Under the pieces are notes generated by a model that was given only the letters and a program-made list of their open reading frames with translations, was not told the DNA's origin and searched no databases. A stretch of 64,000 bases of DNA from Lepidodermella squamata (Eukaryota; Gastrotricha), in the NCBI GenBank assembly GCA_047495785.1, contig JBLDXI010000019.1, forward strand, positions 2,046,001 to 2,110,000. Direction: 5' to 3'. The first letter of the stretch is position 1, and every line of letters starts with the position of its first letter. The translations under genes and the position numbers were made by a program. Of the stretch, positions 44,060-54,049 are shown in pieces.

Positions 44060-45115
44060 ACAATCACTTTGACGCTGAGGGACCTCCTGGCTGCTACCCC
44101 TCTTCCGCAGGTTGGCAACCCTCCAGCCCGGTGCTTGGGTACCGACGTGCCATCACTGCCGCTATCGTTGAGGCGCGACGCCTTCATCTACCCCTGTGTG
44201 ACCGCAGTGAACTAAAGAAGATTTCCAAGTCTGCCGTATGCGTCTGATCCCGAAGCAGAAACTTGTTCTTGAACGCGCGATTGGCCCTCATTGTGACCCC
44301 CAGTTGACAGTGGAGATCTAGCGACTCGACGGCGAGTTTCGAGAAGCTAAGCAGCAGCACGAGTTCCGCCGCGGCGTTGCAAATCTGCGTACGGTAGAGG
44401 CTCTCTCGGGCCAACTTCGGTATCGCGAGGCGTGGGTCCGGCTGCAGCGACTTGACGGTCATCAGCAGCAGCGCTCGAGTGGGCATATGAAACTGGACGA
44501 TGGCACTATAGTCGCACCGTCCACCGTCCACTACGCTCGCTGACCATTTACTTAGCCACTTCACTTCGCCGATGTCGCCCTACTGCGCGACCCGACCGCC
44601 GACGACGCCCTGCAGCCAGCGTTGGCTCGAGCTTGAGACCATGATGGCCACCGATCCTGGCCTTCACAGCACGGCTACGAGTCATCTGCCTGGCCCTACC
44701 GACTTCGGTGTCAGCCAACGTAAGCCGGCCTTGTGCACCGCCTCTGCGGACTTCCTCTCCCGCGGAACCTCATCGGTTGGCTCACAGACTTTCTGCGCGA
44801 CCGCAAACTGCGGCCCGTGTAGCCGGTTTCCTTAGTCGCTCCGTTGTGGTAAATTGCGGAGTGCCGCAGGGCTCGCCTCTGCTCTACATCTTATTCACCG
44901 CGGATCTCGGCCTTGCAGAGTTTTTCTCCCAAGTTCAAGTCTGCCAAGCCGAGAATGCCTGCAGACATGTCCTGCATCCGATAAACCTTAAGCTGCCGAT
45001 AATTCCTTCATTCATGTCTTCCCACTAGTGTCTTCCGCGAACTGTCTCAGACAATCGCGTGTCCTCTTTGTGCCGGCGCCTTGTCTGACATGTATTTTTA
45101 TTTTTTTTCTGCCTT
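44060..45115 (+). pseudogene. Decayed Jockey-type reverse transcriptase fragment (RT copy 2)
   Basis: Plus-strand frames joined over many breaks give NLRTVEALSGQLRYREAWVR and KLDDGTIVAPS (about 44383-44530), then NLIGWLTDFLRDRKL and AGFLSRSVVVNCGVPQGSP with LLYILFTADL (44760-44910). Each block matches the better copy at 50225-52270. The core holding YADD is deleted. The 3' end (CACTAGTGTCTTCCGCGAAC) matches the 3' UTR of that copy. A non-LTR retrotransposon relic. Confidence 0.85.
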
Positions 45116-45185
45116 TAAATTCAATTTGTATGTCAAATGAGGGCAATTAAAAGAGATTTTAGTTTGTTTGTTAGACAGCGATTCA

Positions 45186-46914
45186 CTATAGCAAGTCCAT
45201 TAATTTACCGAAAGAAGTTGAAGGCATTGGCCTGCCGCTGTAATCATCGAAAACGCATGGCTTTAACGAGAGAGGAGTATGTCGCCGCGTCGGTGCTAAC
45301 GAGAAATGTGCCGCCGATTCCGCGAAGCCACTTCGCGATATGATCAGCCGATCCATCTTAGTCAACAGTAACCAGTCGACGTAGATTTTAGCCGCTTCGA
45401 ACCATGCCGAGTCGTCTGTAGCCGAAACTTGCGGCAGCTCTTCAATGTGTCTTATCGTCAGATTCTGGCTTTTGTCTGTCGTGAACATTTTCACTGTCGA
45501 AGGGAAGTTGGTGAACACTGTGGATGTCAAAAGGTTCTTCAGGTCGAGATAGGTCTTATCATCGTCACTGGTCATGAAGATAGTGACATTCTTCCCTGTG
45601 AAGACATCCGAAGCAAGAACTTGAGCCACCTCGTTAGCGAAGCATTGTAGATGTGATGACTTGTAAACTGATGGATCGTCTTGCTCTAAAAGAAAACAAT
45701 AAGGATGAGTTGTAATGAAAATTGAAAAATTAGAGATTGCCTCCTAGGTCCACGACAAAAAAGCACACCTATTTATTTTTATAAATCACAAAAAATCAGG
45801 TGAACAATGTACAAGGTTGCTTACTGGAAAATGCTAAGGTTCGCAGCTGGATGCCAATTTTCAGGGACTGCCTCCAGAAGGTGAGCCCTATAGTTCCAGC
45901 TATGACCTTTTCGACAACGTTTCGGAGCTTCGCATTCGGTTTCTCGAAAATAATTTGAAGAGCAGCTGAAAGCGCAATATTGAAATCCGTGTTATAGTCG
46001 AGCAAACCCGGCGCAAATTTTTCAAAATTTGACTTGAAAACTTCATTTTTCAGCATTGCGTCCAGCCCAGCATGGCGATTAGACATCAATTTTACGTGTT
46101 TAAAATGGTTGATTTGCCGAGGCAAACCCTTCCCTGCCATCAAATTGAAATATTTACTATCTTCAAGTAGATCATAGTGGCACATCCATTTCGTATTTTC
46201 CGGACTGTACGAATTGCCGTAGAGTTTCGAGAAAACGTCGGAATCAGCGTTGTAGTAATGCTCGTTAACACCAAAATATTCCGAGACATCCGCCGGCTTT
46301 TTCCAATCAAAGTTGAACACTCGACCAGTGGCGATCGCAAGGTAGAAAGCGATAACTGTACCCCTCAGCCGATCGCCCAGGCCGTTGCAATAGGCAGGTT
46401 TCGGGAAGGTACATTTTCCTTGTACCCCAGCAACAGGATACATGAAATCGAAACAGGTAATGTAGGGCGGGAAAGCATTCGGCTTACAGAAAGAAGTTAC
46501 AAATCGAATTTTACTCCAATTTTCCGATTTTAACAGCGCTTCCATTCGAGCCAAGTAGTTTTTCCGGATCGATTCAGCCAATGCTCTTGCCTGGGCTTGT
46601 CTCGGAGAAATAGGCTTTTTCAACTCTTCAGGTAGTAGACCTCTTTCTAGGCGACTTGTGCTTGGCATCTCCGTTTGGATAAAATTGCTCCTTCCAGAAT
46701 CGAAAGCAGTGTCGTCGCGTAGTTTGGACTTTGGGGTCAGAAGTAGATCTCTTTCCGGGCGACTCCTAGGCGTGCTTACCATCTCCCGTTGGATAACATT
46801 GCTCCTTCCATAATCGAAAGCTGGGTCTCTGTGTGTCTCTGTCTCGGACTTTGGGATTAGAAGTAAATATCCATTTATTCCGAGAAGGACAGAAGTCATA
46901 AGATCATAAGTCAT
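45186..46914 (-). CDS. Fucosyltransferase-like type II protein, divergent FUT-like copy 5 (529 aa)
   Basis: Exon 1 is 45825-46914 and exon 2 is 45186-45685, joined in phase 1 (TCC-A/AG) across a 139-bp intron with a GTAAGC donor; together 530 codons. Family blocks are FVTSFCKPNAFPPYITCFDF, CNGLGDRLRGTVIAFYLAIA, FNFDWKKPADVSEYF, SNRHAGLDAML, AKIYVDWLLLTKMDRL and SGFAESAAHFSLAPT. The CC before GLGDRLRG is CN here. The membrane anchor may be MTSVLLGINGYLLLI near the start. Between anchor and catalytic part lies an extra stem of about 90 residues with a twofold internal repeat (IPKSETETHRDPAFDYGRSN against TPKSKLRDDTAFDSGRSN). It is the most divergent paralogue but looks intact. Confidence 0.8.
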
Positions 46915-47453
46915 AAGTCATAAGTCAGAAGTCGAGAAGATCTCGATTTATTAGATCGCATCTTCCTTATCATTTTATAAAGCACTAGGAAGCCTTTATT
47001 AGTTCGCATCTTTCTTATCATTTTAAAAAGCACTATCAATTTGAAAACAAATTCTTTCAATCTTGAGAACGTTAAAAGTGCGTCAGATTTATGCTTCAGA
47101 AACATCACCGTTATGTAACATATCTCGATAAATGTCGTAGGGATTAATAGAAGCCGCATGCATATTATGTCCAGTATGGTCCAGAGGAGCTTTCGAACGC
47201 ATTTTCTTGAGCTGGCGTCTGATTTTTTAGTCATTTTTCCGTAGACGCATTCTTCGCGAAAATCCAGCTTGTCATTTTTAGGCGACTCAAGCCCCTTACC
47301 AGGTCCAGAGGTCCTCGCCATTAGTTTCTTTTCGTTCACATGCCACAAGTTAATCAATCGGAGAATTTGTAGCATAACAGTATATTCTTGATCATTATTC
47401 CGCAATTTCGCTGAAGCCCCAACTTCTCCGTTCCACTTGACGCTTGATTTCAA
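46911..47453 (-). CDS. Hypothetical ORF upstream of FUT-like copy 5 (180 aa)
   Basis: Not recognised. It ends in a frame that overlaps the first codon of FUT-like copy 5, in a region with tandem CTTATGA words. It has Lys-rich segments, one or two hydrophobic stretches (LLWTILDIICMRLLLIPTTF, FVFKLIVLF) and a short internal repeat (YKMIRKMRSNK, FKMIRKMRTNK). Length alone makes it notable. It may be a 5' exon in another splice form, a separate small gene or chance. Confidence 0.3.
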   Translation of the reverse strand: MKSSVKWNGEVGASAKLRNNDQEYTVMLQILRLINLWHVNEKKLMARTSGPGKGLESPKNDKLDFREECVYGKMTKKSDASSRKCVRKLLWTILDIICMRLLLIPTTFIEICYITVMFLKHKSDALLTFSRLKEFVFKLIVLFKMIRKMRTNKGFLVLYKMIRKMRSNKSRSSRLLTYDL

Positions 47454-48305
47454 TGGTTTGCTGCAGCACTTGCGAATGCTTCAATGAACCACACCCCGTG
47501 AAGACCAGGCGGTGTCCACCACTAACAATTTTTATGTTGCATGACCGCGACCTTTAGCGTCAATGCGACGTCCGTCGTTCAGGGGCTCCGGCATATCCTC
47601 AAATCGATGAATTTTCTCTCGGTTATTCGTCATCAGACTCAGAAAATTCGGGAAAACTGCCGCATGAGAGGATTTTTGAAGAATCGAGCTTGATGAATAT
47701 TTCACAAAGCGAGTTTTTAATTATTTTTCCTTGCCAGATCTTGGGTGGTACAGAGTACGGTGTACGGAGGAACTTCGATTCATACAGTCATTCGTACAGG
47801 CAAGGTGTTTCTGTATCAAGTAGAAAGTCGAGTCCAATATTGCCTTTCTCCTCTGTATCATCTGCTAAAAACTCGGAGAAACGCAGTCGAAGAGTGGAAG
47901 AAAAAGTGATCCCCCTATTTATATACGATAATATATAAATATAGTATATACTATTTATATACGAAAATACGATAAGCATCAATCATAGGAGAGCGGATGT
48001 TTCCTCCGTTCTCTATGCCGCAAAATAAGGTGTGTTTGTTATTTCATTTTCAACGGATATAGAATCAATGTACTAAGTCCAACACAACCAATCCTAGAAT
48101 CCAAGCCCTTTCCAGGTAAACGCTGGGGGTCAAATTCGATTTTCGATTTTCGATTTTCTTCGGTTAAATAGAAGGGAGGGGTCACACACTAGTTTAAAAG
48201 CGAATATTTACTAAAAATAAACGAATTCTGCAAAAATATTGCAAATTCCAAAACGTCAACCTCCGACGATCTTTCAACACCCTGTATAAATCTTGGGACT
48301 AACAG
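47454..48305. other. Intergenic, nothing recognised
   Basis: Short ORFs only. A TATATAAATATAGTATATAC palindromic tract lies near 47930. Confidence 0.4.
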
Positions 48306-48490
48306 ATATCGTTAGCGGCGCGCCAAAACAACCACTTTACTATTTATAGATTTTATATGGATAGTACGATCGAGAGTAGAAAAAAATCAGTGCTCAAATG
48401 GCCTATCGTACTTTATCATTACGTTCGGCGACTTCAAGTACGATCGAATGAATCATCTAAGTGGTTGTTTTGGCGCGCCGCTAACGATAT
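48306..48490. mobile_element. MITE with 32-bp TIRs containing GGCGCGCC
   Basis: ATATCGTTAGCGGCGCGCCA AAACAACCACTT at the left and its perfect inverse (AAGTGGTTGTTTTGGCGCGC, 48459 on) at the right. The interior also has CGTACTATC/GTACGATCGA words in inverse order. The ORF at 48357-48605 crosses the right end and is not credible. Confidence 0.88.
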
Positions 48491-49009
48491 ATGGACTCGA
48501 AACTTGCTGATAAACACATACAAACGTGTTCTGACCGACGAGTTGGATGAAAAAGTGTTGAAAAACTCACAAGCTGACGCACGAGTGCAAAAAGTAGCGG
48601 ATTAATAGTAATAAATGCCTAAAAATCTGCATCCGCCCATTATGAGGCGATTTTCAGTCATGTTCGGAAGTTAAGGGGAGCTTGCTAATTCATTTGGTAA
48701 CCTTTTTAGTTATAAATTGAATATTTGAAAAGCTTATCTCCTGACGAGTGAATTGATTTGAGTCACTAAGGGTGCCTCAAAGGTAACTTTTCAGCTAAAA
48801 TGTTAAATTCATACCAAAATCATATCATCCAGCATAGTATGAAATTCATGTTACTGTGATGTTAAATTCACAACTAAGTTCTAGCCATTAGACATTCATA
48901 TGCGATTCATATGTCCGAAATTCATCGTTTTCAAATAAAATCTTGTTTATATTAAAATCATATCACTTTCATATGAATTTTTGAGGTAAAATATTAACGG
49001 CGTTCGTCT
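48491..49009. other. Intergenic, nothing recognised
   Basis: AT-rich, with several ATTCATATG words at 48880-48980 that form weak inverted repeats. It ends where GT-A-like exon 3 homology starts. Confidence 0.4.
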
Positions 49010-49189
49010 GGGACATGAACGTGCACATGATCGAAAATTCGGCTTCGTTGCCAACTTTTATTACCTTTTCAAAAGTTTGGTCGAACGTCCAGCCGGGCTT
49101 GCCGGCGTTTCGAATTATTGCATCTCGCATGTATTTAATATGGTCAGTTTTCACGATTACAGGAAAATACGACATACAGTTGAACGGCT
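49010..49189 (-). pseudogene. GT-A-like copy B, 5' part of exon 3
   Basis: The acceptor CACAG precedes AGCCGTTCAACTGTATG at 49189. The frame reads EPFNCMSYFPVIVKTDHIKY and on to GKPGWTFDQTFEKVIKVGNE, AEFSIMCTFM, and then loses homology. The sequence to the right (to about 49240) matches intron 2 of copy C (AAAATGCGGAGAAAT). It is therefore the continuation of copy B, whose exons 1-2 lie at 52571-53128, separated by a retrotransposon. Confidence 0.75.
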
Positions 49190-49239
49190 CTGTGAAAAAT
49201 ATAACAAATTAAAAAAATGCGGAGAAATTGAACACAACT

Positions 49240-50224
49240 CGTCAGACATAACAGAGGTGATCAGCGGTGATAAAACAAAGCATCTTTTAGCGAAACCAAT
49301 ATTCAATTTGGTAGTCAACTTAGAATTTGTAATTTTCGAACAATTTCATAAATTAATTATGTAGAGCAAGAATGCAAGCACGATTACTGAAGATTTTCCA
49401 CTTTGCTGCCATGCTCTCTACATCGCGGCTGAGTAAGGCCATTGGCCGATCATGTCAAATGACTTGAGCTAGAGGTGACATTTCGCCAGCAGCTTTTCAA
49501 AATTAATGGTAATTTTAATGAACTTTGGCAAAACGGAAAAAATTACCGAAATTTTTTATAATGTAGGGGTTTATCATATAGGGTATAGGGTATATATTTT
49601 TCTTCCTGTTTCATGGTCTAAATAAATTTCCACCGTCTTCTAACAATTTTCCAGCTTTAATACAAAAGGTTACGCACACAGGTTGCGCACAGCAAAAGTT
49701 ACGCACGCGCGGTTGCGCTCTTGAGGTTGCGCTTACGGGAATTGACCCACTGGTCATTCAAGTAAGTATTCCTTATTATTTTTAATTTCTTAATAAATGG
49801 CGTAATATCTACCTAACATTTCTCTTAATAATCCACGCAAGTTTTAAAATTCATGTAAAATTGATTAACTAATTAAGCAACAAAATTCAGAGGACTATTT
49901 TCGACGCTGTCTTTATGATCAAATCGACTCTGCCCTCTACCGATAAAGTCAGCTTTATCCAATAAATTCGACATTAGCAAGGTTTCCTCTGGCTTTGACC
50001 TCACCACGCAGTTCACCATCTTGGGGTCGACTTAAAAGATAATTATTGAGTAAAGCTGACTTCACCTGGCACTAAACTAGGCGCCATTTTAAGATTTCCC
50101 ATCATTAGCCGTGACCTCATTTTAGCCAGCCTCTTTTATTGCTATGATTATTATTTTTACAAATAGGTCAACACTTATTTTTGAGGTCAAAACATCTGAT
50201 TTCGGACAAAAATCGATCCTTTAA
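49240..50224. other. Intron 2 remnant and unclassified sequence
   Basis: No coding frame. The stretch at 49670-49740 has five or more GTTGCGC and TACGCAC words, similar in style to the arms of the element at 14055-14965. No element borders were found. Confidence 0.4.
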
Positions 50225-52285
50225 TCTCTCCGCCGAGACGTCGCCAACCTTCGAATGGTAGAAGCTCTGTCAGCTCAACGCCGCTACCGCGAAGCCTGGG
50301 AGCGACTCAACCGTCTCGACAAGCAGCGCTCGACTGGTCCTATGAAGCTTGATGATGGTCGCGTCTTAGAGCCGTCCGTCGAGCTCGCTGATGTCCTTCT
50401 CGATCAGTTTGTGAAGCCCATGACGCCATTCACCGACCCTGCTGCCGACGCCTATCTGAAGCAACAGTGGGCTGACATCGAACAGTTCGTCGCCTCGGAT
50501 CCCGACCTGCAACGCACTGACCGCCTTCAGCTTCCAGCCCCGGGCGAGTTCTCCGTCATTCAGCGCATGGTTGCCGATGCTGTGTCACGCCTCAAGCCGT
50601 TCAAGGCTCCCGGGTTGGATGGTATCAGTCCAATCTTCTACCAGTGGGGTGGACCGGTGCTGCAGCGCCACCTCCGGCACATGTTCAACCTGAGCCTCGG
50701 ATCGCGCTTCGTACTGCCCGAATGGAAGGAAGCTGCTGTGATACCCATGCCGAAAGCTGGCAAGCCGTTAGGAGCTGTCTCATCCCAGCGGCCGATCTCG
50801 TTGTTACCCGTCGACGGCAAGCTGTTGGAGTCCATCGTGGCGCGTTGGTTGGGCGAGTTTTTGGAAAGCCTCTACGCCCTGCCCGACAACCAGTATGCGT
50901 TCCGCGCGCACCACTCTGCACCCGATGTCCCTTTACGCGTCGCCCACACTGTTCACCTTGCCCGTTCTCGACACCGAAAAGTGATCGCTGTTGGTCTGGA
51001 CGTCCAGGCGGCTTACGATTCCGTGTGGAGTGCTGGCCTGGCGTTCAAGCTTGCTAAACTGTCGCTTCCTCGAAACCTCGTTGGGTGGCTGACCGATTTC
51101 CTTCGCGATCGCAACTTGCAGGCTCGTGTTGCAGGCTTCCTTAGTCGACAAGTTACCGTCAACTGCGGCGTACCGCCAGGCTCGCCGCTGTCGCCGCTGC
51201 TCTATATCGTTTACACTTCCGATCTGCTGAACGCGCCGGCTGCCCCGGGGTGTTATCTCGATGCCTATGCTGATGACCTAACTGTTGTCGGTGAAGGGGT
51301 GGATTTTCCAGAAGCTGAGCGTGCTACCCAGAATGAGATCGACCGGATATCAGCGTGGGCCCACGAGTGGCGGCAAATGCCTCCAAGAGTGAAGTGATGC
51401 CATTCGCGTGGCGCAGCTACGATGCCCGACTAACACTCGATGGCTCGGCTATCCTGCAAGTCCCAGTCCTGCGCAGTCTTGGTGTCCATCTTGATGCTAA
51501 GTTGACCTGGAAGGCACACATGGACCGCGTGATCACCCGCCGCTGCACTCGCAATTTATCGCACTTTCGCAGTGTCTGTCGAGCCCCTGGCCTTTCTCGC
51601 CGGTGGCGCCGAACCGCGTATCTAGGTCTCGTTCGAACCACGTCAACGTATGGTAACATCGTTTTCTGCACTGCACCCAAGCCGCAATTCAAGCGCCTTG
51701 ATGTCCTTCAGAACGATTGCCTTCGGGCTCTACTGAACGTCCGCTGCGATGACCACGTCAGGGTCTCGGGGCTCGAACGTCGCGCTGTCCCCAGTCTCCC
51801 GTGTTTCTTTGAACAGACGCAGCGCCGTTACGCCGACAACGCCGTCCGCTTCGTCCTCCCGATCCGCGAAGCTGTCGAGCAACTACGTCTCTCTGCGAAC
51901 CCGGTGCCCCTGTCTCCGCTGGCCCTGATCGCCAGCAGGCTTCCTCGGGGTCCTCTGCCCACCTTCGGTGTGTGATCTTTCGGTGTCTCTTCCGTCTTTC
52001 TATAACCCTGGTTCCTCTTCTCCTTTCTTTTCTCGTTCTTCCTGCTGCACTCCTCTGTTCTGATTAACCCATTCCATGTAATCTTCTGTATACGATAAAT
52101 ATTCCTTTAGCTCGCCCACTAGCGTCCTCAGCGCACTGCCGCAGGCAAGCGCATGTCGTCTCGCAACCGCGTGCCATCTATGTCACTTTGTATATATTGT
52201 TCGAAAGAAGGGAATTTATTATGTTATATTGTTCTTTTATATTTTTGTGACTGATGGACAAATAAATTTGAATTTAGAATTTAGA
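50225..52285 (+). mobile_element. Jockey-type non-LTR retrotransposon, 5'-truncated (RT copy 1)
   Basis: Starts inside the ORF2-type protein and ends, after about 310 bp of 3' UTR, in a GAATTTAGAATTTAGAATTT tail near 52285. It has inserted in intron 2 of GT-A-like copy B. Higher GC and a coding-like composition stand out from the AT-rich surroundings. Confidence 0.85.
50255..51975 (+). pseudogene. Reverse transcriptase of the Jockey-type element, one frameshift
   Basis: The first frame (to about 51385) carries RT domain blocks: LKPFKAPGLDGISPIFYQ, WKEAAVIPMPKAGK, RPISLLPVDGKLLES, AVGLDVQAAYDSVW, CGVPPGSPLSPLLYIVYTSD and YADDLTVVGEGVDF with the catalytic DD pair. The usual Q of GVPQGS is P here. 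After a shift near 51375 a second frame continues with NASKSEVMPFAW, LRSLGVHLDAKLTWKAHMDRV and the C-terminal region to 51975. No endonuclease domain lies upstream. The reading frame is open upstream of the first ATG (LRRDVANL), which agrees with 5' truncation. One frameshift and conserved motifs suggest a fairly young copy. Confidence 0.9.
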
Positions 52286-52455
52286 ATTTAATCGGCCATC
52301 ATAGTTTATGTTTGCAAGTTAAGCCGACTTTTGTTCGAAAATCATACCGGTTAAGTCTACTTTATTTCCAGGCGATAAAGTCGACATTACGGGATAAATT
52401 CAACTTTACCGACAAAGACGTTTTCGAAAACCACCCTGATTGTTAAGAATTTTAC

Positions 52456-52525
52456 CTTTGTAACCCGTCAATGCATAAGTCGTATTCGGCGCTCGCCCCC
52501 ACCAATCCGGACCTTCCGGATTCGG
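52456..52525 (-). repeat. Partial duplicate of GT-A-like copy B exon 2
   Basis: TTACCTTTGTAACCCGTCAA TGCATAAG to CCTTCCGGATTCGG repeats the 3' end of exon 2 (52571-52640) with its donor site, about 115 bp further along. Confidence 0.85.
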
Positions 52526-52570
52526 ACGAATGAAATTTCAACCCATGCAGTAAATATCGTGCAAAATTAC

Positions 52571-53128
52571 CTTTGTAACCCGTCAATTGATAAGTTGTAT
52601 TCGGCGCTCGTCCCCACCAGTCCGGACCTTCCGGATTCGGCGGGCCAAACATCGGCCGCACAACAGGTTTGCCATCGACGAACACATCGTTGAGGCCGAC
52701 CCTCGAAATGAAAGCCGCATTCGGGTCCGTAAAGCCGACGTACTCGGCGTCTGTAAAATTATCCGCCCAAAATTTCAACCTAGGAGGAAATAAAATAATG
52801 GATAATGGTAAATTTACCGGAATTATACACCAAAATGAGTTTACCATTGCGACTTGTGCCATCCATTGCAAGGAAAGACACGTTTCGGGAAGAAATTCCT
52901 TGGATGAATATTGAGTATGTCTCGGCTGATTTGTTCAACTTTCGCGCCGAAATTTTCAGCTTTTATCTTATTTTCTCCATCAGCTAAAATCACAAGTTTC
53001 AGGTGATTCAGAACTTCCACGGGAAATGTTAAGCTAGTATTGGATTTCAGGACCGCTTGCTGATAGACGAATAAACCTAACAAGGCGAGGCCGATGGTGG
53101 CTAATAAATTCAAACGTGGCCGAAGCAT
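52571..53128 (-). pseudogene. GT-A-like glycosyltransferase copy B, exons 1 and 2, broken
   Basis: Exon 1 (52845-53128) starts MLRPRLNLLATIGLALLGL and joins SLTFPVEVLN directly to HLKLVILADGENK. It is exactly 132 bp (44 codons) shorter than in copy C, an in-frame deletion of the EKWPDIELMVTSAVDD region. Exon 2 (52571-52779) is the normal 209 bp with FTDPNAAF where copies A and C have FTDTNAAF. Exon 3 is not in place: only its first 60 codons are found, at 49010-49189, beyond a retrotransposon insertion. Splice sites of exons 1 and 2 are intact, but the protein cannot be completed. Confidence 0.88.
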
Positions 53129-53160
53129 TTTCTGTATAAAAATCTGGAATAAAAACAGAA

Positions 53161-53410
53161 TATCTTTTAGCAGAACCAAATTTGCTATGTAGCTGAGCCA
53201 AAGTCGAAATATGCTAGAGTAATTTTTCTAATAATTCTACGAATTTTAGGCTAAGCATGAGTTCTAAATTAATTTTATGTCTTATAGAGAATGTTACGCT
53301 GAATTTACTGGTGATTTTGTAGAATTATTGTGGCCAAGCTTGACCCGCAAGAAATATCCGAAAAGCGATTTCAGGCCACTAGAAAATTCCAAAATGTGGT
53401 TCCGCTAAAA
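53161..53410. mobile_element. MITE family G, copy 2
   Basis: Left end TATCTTTTAGCAGAACCAAA; right end ATGTGGTTCCGCTAAAAGGA. GAGAATGTTACGCTGAATTT inside matches the interior of the other copies. It sits in the spacer between GT-A-like copy B and FUT-like copy 4. Confidence 0.75.
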
Positions 53411-53465
53411 GGAGGACCCAAAAGAAAATATTTTGTTATTCAAATTAATTAAATTTGATATTCAA

Positions 53466-53545
53466 TGAATCCAAAACTGGGAAATAAGGTCGCGAATATT
53501 AATATACAAGTAGCTTCATTAAATTAGTAGCCGATAAATTATTAG
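53466..53545 (-). promoter_or_regulatory. Conserved upstream block of the GT-A-like family (copy B)
   Basis: GGGAAATAAGGTCGCGAATA and GATAAATTATTAGAGATTTA, as upstream of copies A and C. It lies between divergent GT-A-like copy B and FUT-like copy 4 and so could serve both. Confidence 0.45.
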
Positions 53546-54049
53546 AGATTTAAGCAAAATACAATCAAATTCCGAGCATTAAAAATAGTAGCATCGATGA
53601 CATTTCAAACATATATGCAATCTCGATCTAGCGAGATTCTCAATGTTGGAAAATTAAGTTGATCTCGAAAAGTCGTTTTCCAGGGCACTTTTTTCCGCGC
53701 GCATGACGAAATTAGAACAGAAAATGACACCTTTACTGAATGCAATGTACAATAATCACTCATCAGTATCTGGGCCAAGCCTTCGAAACGTGGTTGAAAT
53801 TTCGCGTACGTCGTTGCATCATATTCTAACGCATTATATGCACAGTATATGCCTCATATAGATATATCGTAGACAGATGAGCAAAAAATAGCGGTTTTGC
53901 CCAAAAAGTTACATTTTTAGCGAATGTCTTAAAATCTAGATCTTAACGCATTTTTTAAGTTGAATTTCTAGTTTGTTAGATAGATACATAGATTTGTTTA
54001 CAACTACTTGGGCTGATTCATTGATTCAACAGCCGCGAATTGTTTTTCA

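Noticed and set aside
46911-47453. Operon-like coupling of the 180-codon ORF with FUT-like copy 5 because of overlapping ends
   Set aside because: The overlap lies in a tandem CTTATGA tract and there is no sign of polycistronic or trans-spliced organisation. I kept the ORF only as low-confidence hypothetical.
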